The notes under the pieces are model-generated. The model was not told where the DNA came from. It searched no databases and saw nothing but the letters and a program-made list of their open reading frames with translations. 64,000 nt of DNA, taken from Phoronis australis (Eukaryota > Phoronida > Phoronidae). The stretch is taken from NCBI GenBank assembly GCA_002633005.1, contig NMRA01000036.1:1102139-1166138 (forward strand), in the 5' to 3' direction. Positions 12,338 to 24,300 of this stretch are shown piece by piece; positions within the stretch are counted from its first letter, which is position 1, and each line of letters opens with the position of its first letter. A program made the position numbers and the translations under genes.

Positions 12338-15300
12338 CTGGCAAAAAATCAAAACAGAAATGAAGGGTAGTATTTTAAACCATTAGTGTTAAAACATTTA
12401 TTTAATGGTTCAAACAACAGTGTTTGGTACCAATAAAATCTCACCAAAGCATCCCTATAAGAAAAGCCGAAGAAACAAAAATCTTTCATCAAAATGGTCA
12501 CATTTCTAGGAGCGATATTCAGATTTATGCTTTCCTGCATCTGTAATCATAATACTCATTTTACAATTGACTTATAGTGCACAAGAAACCTGCATTCAGC
12601 CCAAAGCGCAAACTTTCAGTTAAAACAACTTATGGCTACAAAATTGGTCTCAACTTGTAACTTACTCAGATGAGAACTGACAGTTCATTATTCCTCGAGA
12701 CCATGCTCATAACATAAAATGGCAAGCCAACTCAAAGAGCGTGGTGTCCAGTAATAACAAACTATCAGGAACAATTTGGGACCAGTTGCATAATTGTAAG
12801 TTCCCTTCTTAAAAGTTGGTTTCTGCAATGGAAGGCAAGTTCAATGCCACTAAATGTACTAGCGTAGACGTTTCTGACAAAATGGTTTTCTCAATCCTTA
12901 GTTATGGCACTGAAGTGTGGGGATTCAAAGAGTATTGCTGTATAGAGTATGCTCAAGTTACATTTTGTAAAAGTCTGATGGGCGTTGGCAGAAGCTGTAG
13001 TAGTAGTATATCTCTGTAACTATGTGTTCATTATGTAAACAAAGCTCTGGTCAAGATTTAAGATTTTTTGGAAAATGAATTTCACTTTGTTTGTGTATGT
13101 CCTTTCTACAATGATGTAAGAATACGATTGCTGCCTAACTTATATTGGACCAACACAAGTGATGGTTCATTTTTGAGGTTGACAAGAATTTCTGATCCCT
13201 ACTCAGACAAAAACTTATGGATGTTAAAAATGTTATGTGCATACGTATGCGTACCAGTGTATTGTACTGTATATATGCTGTATAAATTGTATGTACTGCG
13301 GGCGGATGGCCTCCAATGCAAAATGATAAGGTACTTTATGCAGCTTTGGAATTAGGGAACCAAACGAGGCAAACGAAATAATAAAGTTGCCACTGTGAAG
13401 CATAGTCGGATCCCTCCACAATAAGTTGTCATCTGTTGCTACGTTCATAAGAATAAACTTGTCAAATTTCACAAAGATCCTGTTAGGGGTTTAGGACACA
13501 GCTGAGGATGCAAAACACACAAAACATAGAAATGGCTGTTGGGTGGTACAAAATATGCTTAATCCATGCAAAAATAGAAAGGTGTTGTTGTCTTCTTATA
13601 AGAAAACTATTTTCCAAATTTCAAGAAACTCTGTCAAGTAACTCTGAAGGTACAGAGATACCGTAAATGTAACTTGAACTTGCTGTACTTGGGAAGCATG
13701 TTTTCTATAATACAAAACTTGTTGAAGACACAACACTTGGTGAATAATGGCTACACCAATGTCCTATTTGTAGACCAACATATTAGTCGATTGACAATTC
13801 CAAAATTAACTATGAATCCACTGCCCGTGGCACCAGTGTGACCATAAAGGTACTTAACAAAAACTTTATGTCAACTAATTTCCTCCAGGATGAACACGCC
13901 ATTAAGAAAATCATGAGGTGTAATGTTAGATTAATTTGGCTACTGTTACTGTACTCTCTCGCGTTTTGTCTTTCATTTTATTTGTTTTTAGTTAAAAAAT
14001 GTAATCTTGTAAATAGATTGAATTATTTTTGTTTTAATTAATTCAAATTCATTTTATTTAATTATTTTGAGGAACATGCTGTACAGTAGCACTTGTTAAG
14101 TATGTTTTGTATATTTATCATGTATCTTCATTAAATAAAATGTGTAATAATAAGGAGAAGAATGATTAATAAAAATAAAATGATGATAATGTCATTATTT
14201 ATTATCGGAATATGAAGTCCTCCAATTTCGTCATGAAAAATAACACTTTCTAATTAAGCGGAAGTCCGCTCTGTTGCCCAGTGTAGTGCTGTTTTTGAGT
14301 TTGAATGCCCTATGAATGAATTTCTTCGTCCAAATGTCATGCAATGTTACATTGGACACCGGATTTGCTGTCTTTCCTGTTGCTTATCTATGCATCTTCA
14401 GAATGGCACCATCCAAGAACATTTTTTGCAACATCATGAATGTAAAATCACCCATCAAGAAATTGTGAAGACACCTCAATTTGATACAAATAGGGCACGA
14501 TGCTCTGCAACTGAAAGCATTGGAGTCCCTTTTGATTGCGTTCGAAAAGCATATTGTGAATGAACAGCAAACAGGGTCATGCCGCATGCTACAATTGTTT
14601 GCGCGACTTTTCTATTACCCCCTCCAATTGTCATTCTTTGCATTATTTTACACCTGCTATGTATGTTACTAGCTTTTGCTCTGTGTTTTGAAATACCATG
14701 TGTCTTTCAATCATGTCTCTTTGTCATTTACAATTATTACCAATGTTATGTTGAATGTCAAACTTTGTTCCGAGGAGACGAACACAATGACAAGTGTCGT
14801 GACTTTAACAAGTTTTGCATAAACAGGTAAATGTGAACTAAAATTTCCACTATGGGGAGCAGAGGTAGTAAGATTCGCCTGAAAGTCGGCGTTATTTGTT
14901 GTCACACTCATAGAAGAACACTTCTCCAATTTCACAATGATCCTGGAAGAGGTTAACGAGATACAGCTGTGAACGCAAAAAACAAAATTGCCGTCATCTG
15001 TTGTCACATTGATGGGAATACACTAGCCAAAGGATATGGTAAAGGTAAACGTGTGCTGTAGTCTTCTCAGCGGCAGCACATCTGCTAATTTTCATAATGA
15101 TTCAGACAGAGAAACTGAAGAAAAAACAAAGATTTTTCGAACTACAAAATTGTCACAAGGTGGCAAAGAAAATCTCAAGTTACAGAGATAACAGCAAAAT
15201 CACCACCAAGGGGCACAGCAACAGCCAGTCAGATCTGTCAGAAAGCCGTGGTCACACGTAAATAATTTATACTTTGTAATTTTTGATGTTCCAAACATTT

Positions 15301-18300
15301 CAGAACATATGTGATATTCTTTGATTGAATGCAGAGGGAAATATACAAAACACAAAACACAAGGCCTTAAATTTATTTGGACAAAAGATAGTATTCTGAT
15401 AAACAGCTGTTGATCTGGGATAAAAAGCTAGGTCACTCCACAGAAGTGTTGTTTGGCACTGTTCAGGATATCGGGTTTCGAAAATAAAAAAACGGTATTA
15501 CAATGAAGGACTTGCCACATTGTAAGTAAGGCGATTTTTTCTCAAATGAGACTATCTTATTAAGACTCAAAGTGTGCGGAACGGTTTCGCACTTTTTTAT
15601 ATCCACTTAGGGCCATAAAAAATGGTATGAAACAAATCTATGCCTTACCCTTAACAAGTTTACAATGTTACATTTTTATTTCCTCAATTAGCATTTTTTC
15701 AATTAGAAGTTCAATTTTTGCCATGTGTAATATTCCGCAACATTTTTTGGTTTACCGATTTTTAGCAGAAAAATAAAAATAACATTCTTTCATAATCGCT
15801 TCCAACTTGGCCTGCTTTGACAAATTTTGGCAATTTTGCATTTCCTCAAAAGCTGGAAAATCAGGGGAGCAGAAATAAAAATGTGTCAGTAGGAACTGTC
15901 GTATTTTTCCAAAATCCAAAAAGGTGGTGGATCTAAACCAAGGTTTAAGGAAACTTACATAATGGGGCTCGACAGTTTCGATTTTTGATAGATTTTTTGC
16001 AAGTTTTTATAATTTGTATTATGGTTTTAGTCTGCTACAAATCTAATCACATTTGTTTTTGGACAAAATATGAGTACGAACTTTAAAATTAGTGGAGATG
16101 TAAACAAAGACTCATTGTAAAGACACAAACATTGCTTATCCATTCCTTGCCAACTAGTGGCACTATAGATTTCTCTGGTGTTCAGGTGTCAGACAAGGCT
16201 AATGCCACCCTCAGTCTCCTCTTAAAGGAGCTATGTATATGCTGTTGAATCATGCTGAGCACTATCTCAGTAGAAACATTGATTCATTTGAGCTCCAACT
16301 GTTATGATTTCTGGTCCTTCCCCTCACTATGCATTTTGAGGTGTACCTGTAGAGTCTATTCTTCACCTATGTCACCTGATTGAATAATGTGAACTGTTGT
16401 TTTGAAAATGGTTTATAATGATAAACTGAAAGGCTGATCAACATGTTGTTGTTCACATATGCGCTAATTTTAAATTTTGTACTACAAATCTGTACTAAAA
16501 AGTGGGGGCCACCGATTAGTTTTTCCCCCATGTGAGGGGGTACCTTGGGCAAAATGTGAGAATTCATCTCTAATCAAATTAGTGCTTGCAATCCTCTTGA
16601 AAATGGTATCGTTTCATTGCAGGATGTCAATTTTATATTGCAACGGCTTCAATAATATTTCCCTGTAAAATGGTTTTCTTACATCAGTGTTACAGCACAT
16701 TTTTCCATTATTTTGGGTACCTCAAAATTGAGCATTTTGGCTTCTATGCAAAAATTTAATAGAAAAAACTTAATTTTTAAAAAAATTTTCATTAATGTCC
16801 TGTGTATGTGCAATGACATGAGCAAAAAAGTAGGGTCCCCGAATTAGTTTTCAAGCTACAGGTATCTAACGTCAAACAGAAAATTCACTTTCTCAAAAAT
16901 ATGCTAAATTTCACAACCACAGCTTTGATTCACCACATGATTTTGTCCTATCGATGGGAATGTGAAAAACGTTTAAGTTAAAGGGAATAAACTAACAAAA
17001 CAAATTTCATCGTAAATGAATTAAAATTTGCTGGTGTACAATGAATTAAGATCCACACATGTATAATGTCTACACTTTTGTTTGTAATAGAATTTATTTA
17101 CGAATGAGAAGAAAGTAAAAATAGCAAAGTACCATTTGAATGACCATGTGATTCAATAGCCTAAATGATGGTAAAGTATTGTTCTTGTTAAATAAGTTTG
17201 GATGTGCAAAAATGCGGCTGCCATAGTTTTGGGTTCTCCTTGTTATATCAGCAGATTCCATAATTCAGAACAAAAACAATTGCCAAAGTTGCCATTTTTC
17301 CAGCCTACAAGTAGTGAAGTAAATGTTTTCATCCTTTTTACTTTTGTTGAAAAATTTGACAAAATAAAATTTTTTTGTTCCACCATATTCGTTATAAATT
17401 GAGGAATCTTTACTTCAATGTGTAGAGAACTTATCACTCTAGCCAAGGTGTGGGAAATCTTTCTTGGCCACTGAAGTTAAATTGCCAATCTCCTGTTTTC
17501 CTCTGGTAATGTGATGCAAACAGAGCAATAAATGGTCAGTACAGCTTGGAGGTCAACCAGTGTGTCAACTGGTTTATAGCAGTTAAACTTTGATTCAGAG
17601 ATTTTGAGATTGTACATCCAGAAATTAGGAACCTGGTGAAAAGCAATGCTGTAAAGCAGAGGTTTAAAGATGGTAAAAAGTAAAAGTGCAAACAAAGAAA
17701 AAAATACAAATTTATCAAAGACAGAACAACAAATTTCAGGCCAAAAGAATCCTCAAATATAACACTTGAATTGAATCTAGAGAATACAGTGCTTTTGTGA
17801 CAAACTTGTTCACTGTTTTGGGTACTACAGTTGCTTATACTGGTATGAAAAGTGTCCATGAAAAATCTAGCATAGAATGAACTTAAAGATTAATAAGTTA
17901 TTATGCACCTAAAATACTTTAATTCTAAGGTGACTGCATTAGAATTAAATGGTCAAGTTCTAAGAAAAAATGAACAATGACCTAGCAGTGTGCATGAACA
18001 TATCCTTAGGAATATCTGATTAGTTGCTTAAATTTACAATCCCTCTTGGTGAGTGCCAACAATGCAGGGTATTAACTGATGTTATCAGGCTTGGCCTGTG
18101 AGTTAGCTAATTCGATTACATAACTGGATACCACTATGGGGATAGTACTGGAATGGGGATGGTCAACCACCATTAGATATGACTGCTGAACTGCATATCT
18201 CAGTGATCCAAATGAAAGTCTAGATTCATCAGCATCAATCAGTTTCACAACAGGCTAGTAGTTCATTTGTCACTTGCAATGTTAGTTTTTTCACTCTCAT

Positions 18301-21300
18301 TAATATTATCACCAGAATTAGTGAAGGTGGTGTGGGTTACCCTTGCCAGTTCTTGTAGTCTGCCTTAAGTAAACAAAATTTGAGAAATTTCACTCACTCT
18401 TACAGACATTCACATACATAATTTGAAAATGGTGATAACAAAGATAATAAAAATACCAATAATAATAACACCAATAATAATAACACCTGGTAATTCTGCT
18501 ATTACTAATAGTAATTAGAACAATAAAAACATGTAGTAACTACTGCTATAGCTACTATTTAAATGGCAGAGAAAACTGAGACTGTTGGGCTCTGGAAATG
18601 AAAAACTAATATACCCCTATGGATATGGAATTGTGTGGTATTCAAAAGGCGTGGGTAATGAGCTTTGATTTTTAAAAGAATTTCGACAGCATTGTATAGA
18701 TATAGAAAATCAAATGTGGCAAGAAACTGTTAATTAGATACATAGCAATTTTTCAAATTACATCTTAAAAAGGAAAATATTAGACATAGAGAAACCGTAT
18801 ATGAGGTCTCCACTGGCGTATATTTGATGCACAAATCATTCACTGATGATAGAATGATAGAGCTGGGACACCATTTTGGCATGCTGAGAGAAGTCAAACT
18901 TATGTTAAGGGTCTATCAAAAGCGGTAAAATGGCATAGACAAGATGTCCAGATTTCCCCGAGTCTGCTTCAGGTAGGTTTCTGCATCACAAATCATTCAG
19001 GAAGTTCCCCACTGATTAATCATTATTCATGTTGACACATTGAAAGTTTCATGTGTTATTGAGAACAGGATATATTTCAACTTAAATGTGCTATAAATTT
19101 TTTAAAAAAATTGTGAGCTCCACAAAACAATTGTTTGCGGATGATTCCGCATGCGGAATGGTTCGGCAACTGTCAACTTGATCAACTAATCATTGTTAGG
19201 ATAGTCACATTGGGAGTGGCATAGACAAGATGTCAATTTTTCCCGAGTCTGCTTGAGGTAGGTTTGTGCATCACAAATCATTCAGCAAGTTCCCCACTGA
19301 TTAATCATTGTTCATGTTGACACATTGATATTCTCGTATGCTATTGAGAATAGAATATATTTCAACTGAATTGTGCAGGAAAAAATTAAAAATTGTGAGA
19401 ATCACAAAAGTATTGTTTGCAGAACGGTTCCGCAACTGTCACATCGATCAACTAATTACTGTTAGGATTGTCACATAGACACTTCCAAGTGGCATTGATA
19501 ATGTAATGCATTTAAGTTGATTGGTGAAATCAAATACCACGCAAAACCATTCTGTTTGGGAAATCGCTCCCCATGCAAAATTTTTCCACATACGGAACGG
19601 TTCCGCCACTGTCAGTTTTATTAATTAATTATTGTTAGGGTAGAAATTTTTGATACTTTTATGTTTAATGCTTGTTGCACGTTAAGATTCGAATATTTCA
19701 TGGCTTGTGTTAAGGTTCTACCAAAAGCATTAAAATGGCATAGACAAGATGTCAATTTTTCCCGAGTCTGCTTCAGGTAGGTTTCTGCATCACAAACCAT
19801 TCAGCAAGTTCCCCACTGATTAATCATTGTTCATGTTGACACATTGATATTTTCATATGCAACTGACAATAGAATATATTTCAACTGAAATGTGCAAAAA
19901 AATTTTTAAAAATTTTGAGGATCTCAAAAGTATTGTAGTATGCGGAATGGTTCCGCAACTGTCATATCAATACTTTCAAGTGGCATTGATAATGGAATGC
20001 ATTTTAAGTTGATTGGTGAAATCAAATACCCAGCAAAACCATTCTGTTTGGGAAATCACTCCCCATGCGGAATGGTTCCGCATGCGTAACGGTTCCACAT
20101 GCGGACCGGTTCCGCAACTGTCACATTGATCAAGTAATAATTATTAGGATTGTCACATTGATGCTTTCAAGTGGTATTGATTATGGAATGCATTTTAACT
20201 TCATTGGTCATGAGAATTAAAAAAATTGAGTGCTCCAAACAAAAACCATTCTGCAACCGTCACATTGATTAATTATTGAGAGTGGGCACATTATACTCTC
20301 AAGTGCTATTGAGAATGGAATGTAATTCATGTTTATTGGGCCGGGAGAAAATTAAAAATTTTAGTCCTCTGCTAAACTTTTCTGTTTGTGTAACCCTTCT
20401 GGAACTGTCACACTGATGTTTAAAAATAAATTATTATTTTGATTATTATTCCACAAAATATATATAATATTTCGCAAGTCACAGTATTCCACAAAACTTG
20501 AGCAGTATTCTGCTAGTGCGTAATATTCCGCAAAATCTGCGTATTATTCCGCAAAATCTGCGGAATATTACGCAGATTTGCGGAATATTCCACATGGCAA
20601 AAATTGAACTTCTAATTAAGAAAATGCTAACTGAGGAAATAAAAATGTAACATTGTAAACATGTTTAAGGTAAGGTATAGCTTTGTTTCACACCATTTTT
20701 TATGGCCCTAAGTGGATATAAAAAAGTGCAGAACCGTTCCGCACACTTTGAGACTAAATAAGATAGACTCATTTGAGAAAAAAATCGCCTTAAGTGTATT
20801 TGCAAATCTGATAAATAACGAACAAAGTGCTTCCATTCTAGGGCGAGTGATGCCAGGCCCTTGACCCAGGCCCAGATCGAGTGCTACGACACGTAGACTT
20901 ATGAATTTTGTTTAGATTGTGCTCATTCCATAATGGCAATAGTGAATGCGAGTGACCCAAGTTTACTGTGGCCTTTGTTAGTGATTATTAAGTGTCTGTG
21001 AATATTGACCACCCCTTGGTTCAGTTAGTTGTGGCTCACATACGTCTGCAGCATTTCTTGTGCAAGTGAGTCGAGTTCATACCGCCTCCGAAAGCCGATG
21101 AAAGTTCAATAAATGCAAAATCAAATTCACTGTCTGATTCTTCAAGTTCTTGAGTGTGGTGCCTGTATCATCTCTCTTTTAGATAATAATTGTCTAGTTC
21201 CCACTCAAAATCATCCTCATCTTCTGATCTGCTGTGTTCCGCCATTGCAAAAATTGATTGTCAAGCGACCACACGTCTTCCACCCAATACATCATTTGGC

Positions 21301-24300
21301 GGGAAACTTGGAAATGACTAATTTTTCTTCAAAATTAAAAAAATTTGCAACTATTTGGCATAAAAAGTGCTTATTTAGTTAGATTTTATGGCATTCATTT
21401 CATGTTAGCTACCTGAAACCTGAAAAACTAATAAAATGCATGGTGGGAACAGTTCATCTTGACCTTGGCAACCAGTAACTATTGCCTGCTCAGATAAAGA
21501 TGATGGTAATATTCATCAACATGTAAATGAGCAAATAAAAAGGTTGATATCGGCATTACCTGATCCACAAGTGGACACCAATGGCTTGGTCAAGTCTATC
21601 TGTTTGCTTTGGAACATGTTCAGCAATCCAGTCTTGTCTTTTATCAAGCCAGTGTCAGGGTCCACAATAGAACTGAATGGAATATTAATGGCTCCCGGCA
21701 TGTGACCAGGTTGCAAGTCTGAAGACAGAGATACAGTGGTTTCATCTTGTATACCAATACGAAAGATTGTCCAGATAATCAACTTTTTCACTGCCAAGCA
21801 TGTCTTCGGGACTTATCCAGTCACTGCCAAATGCGACAATAAGCGAGTTGGGTATTTGCCCATTTTTGACTCAGTTAATCATAAATTTAATGATAAATTT
21901 CTAAAGAATGCGTAACCAGAAAACAGTTTTACAAATGTCAACTGAAAGTCAAGTTTTTCCATTTCTTTCTATTTTTCATCAAAAATATTTTAATTTTGCA
22001 CATTGCAATTTCATGAAAATCTATCACGAACTTGTTACATCTATATTGGCATACACAAAGAAATAAGTTAAATTTCCACTAGGAGGCACCATATCAGCCA
22101 TGCTCATTTCAATAGGTGAAATTTCACTATGATCCCTTGAGCGATTTGGCAGATACAGAGGCGGACTAATAAAACAGACACAAAAAACATTTGAAATGGC
22201 CACAGGAGTGCATAATCTGCCTGAAAATGGGATGGTGCTGTCATCTGCTTAATAGGAACCTATTTGTAAAATTTTATGAAATTCTGTCAAGACCTCAGTA
22301 GATATAGAGACCACAAAACACAAGAGCAACAGCAACGCGGAACGTTGAAATGCGCCACAAACACACCGCAAACAGTGTGCTTCTAGGGTTGTTTATTTGT
22401 ATCATAAAATGGCCACTAGATGGGAAAAATATGTCGAATCTGTCCAAAAATGGGAACATGCCATTGTTTCTTTGATAAAAAGTTATTTACCAAATTTCAT
22501 ACAAATTTGTCAAGGTACTTCGGAGAAACAAAGGCAAACGGAAAAACATGAAATTGCCACTAGGGGACACAGCATTCACCAGATCCGCTTGTAAGTTTTT
22601 GTCTGTCATTAATTTCACATAAATACACTAAATTTATTAAAGATCCTGTGCTGTGGGTTTAGGAGATACAGATATGGGCGCAAGTCAAAACAAAAATGCC
22701 ACTCGGGGCCACCACAATAGATGTCATCGAAAACCGTCCTCTTCATGGTTTGGTTGACAGAGGAGCGTACGTCAAGAACAGACTCGAAAACAGTAAAAAT
22801 ACCCACTAGATGGCGCAAAATACCTTGAATCCTTCAGAAAACGGAAGGATAGCGTCATCTCACCAATAGCTGTTTATATTCCAAATTTTTTCAAAATCCG
22901 ATGAGGGCCTTTGAATAAACTAAAGTAAAAGAAAAAACTAGAATTGCATCAAGGGGCACACTGGTAGTCAGATTCATCCAAAAGTCATCATCGTCCGTTG
23001 TCAACTTCATATAAATATGCTTTCTAAATTTAGCAGAGCCATGTGTGCAAAAAAACAAAACTGTTACTAGGAGGCGGCACAGTAGTCGAAGTCGGAAAAT
23101 CATTGTCATTCATCCCCTTCATAGTAAGAATATACATGCCAATTTTCACAATCGTCCTTCGAGCGGTTTGGTTGATAGAGGGGCAGACGCCACAAAACAG
23201 ACTCGAAAACACCAAAAATGACCACTAGGTGGTGCAAAATACCTTGAATCCGTCCAAAATTGAGAGGATAGCGTCATCACACTAATAGATGCCTTTTCAA
23301 TAAGTTTTATGAAAATAAGTTGAGTACCTTGAAGATACAGAGGTAAATGTAAAAAAATAAAGGGGGAGGGGGCACACCGGTACTCAGATCCATCTGAAAC
23401 TTCGCTCAAGCCATCCCATCTATGAAAGGAACACATGTACAAATTTCATGAACATATGTCAAAGGGTTTTGGAGATGGAGCAGCAGACGCCGGACAGACG
23501 GACGTCAGATGGGGTTGATGGCATAATGCATCTACATATAAATATGTGGGTGCAAAAAAATTGCCACTTGGGAGGCACAGCGATAATCGTTTCCTTCCGA
23601 AAATTTCCTCCTGCCCACCCACTCATGATAGGAACATGTATGCAAAATATCACAAACAGCCAACAAGGAAGTTTGGAGATACAGCAGCGGATGGAGATGA
23701 CTGCACAACGCACCCACATTATGTACATGTATATGTGGGCACATTATTAGCAATAAAAAGTATACAGCTGTAGATATAATTTCATACAATGTGTGAATAT
23801 TAAGTTTTTGGGAAAAAATATCCACAAGGGTTGACAACTATAATGAAGAATTTGAAAACAAAAACACAGGCACATGCTTATATGACTAGTCACACAGGTC
23901 TAAATGGAAATTCAAAACACTTGAATGACCAATAAGAGGCAAGTAAAATATCACATGTTGTAAAAGTATTTTCCTATACTTCCAAATTAACAAATTAGAT
24001 ACCATCTCTTGGTTCTGCTTCCTCTCCATTGAACCTTCCAGGCCCTCTTGCATCGACCACTTGGTAATCTTGAGATGTAAGATTGGCGATGATTTCTTCA
24101 AAGCCCTTTACCATCTCTGGGTGAAAGGTGGCCTTGAAATCTAATGGGTGAGGTTTTGAAGGTGAATTAGAGATATCATAGCCCTGTTTCTCCCAGTAAG
24201 GTAATCCACCATCGAGAACTGAAATGTTGTTGTGTCCAAACACCTGCAGAATACAACCAAAATAAGAGCAACGCGGAGCATTGAAATGCGCTAACAACTG

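Larger units (their letters stand above)
15529..20790. mobile_element. 5.26-kb element with long terminal inverted repeats, TA-flanked
   Basis: The left end AGGCGATTTTTTCTCAAATG is mirrored by the right end (AGGCGATTTTTTTCTCAAAT read on the minus strand). The inverted repeats run about 212 bp (15529-15740 and 20577-20790) with few mismatches, and TA flanks both ends (15527-15528 and 20791-20792). I see no transposase; the longest open frames inside are about 100 codons and unrecognised, so it is probably non-autonomous. TA flanks suggest a Tc1/mariner-like mover but do not prove it. It sits in the third MPST intron. Confidence 0.75.

Noticed and set aside
17536-17859. 107-codon minus-strand frame inside the 5.26-kb element, a possible transposase piece
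   Set aside because: No DDE/DDD signature, helix-turn-helix or similarity recognised; Leu/Phe/Ser-rich as expected of AT-rich DNA.
20067-20117. CRISPR-like short regular repeats
   Set aside because: Eukaryotic context, 2-bp spacers and no cas genes; these are transposon palindromes.
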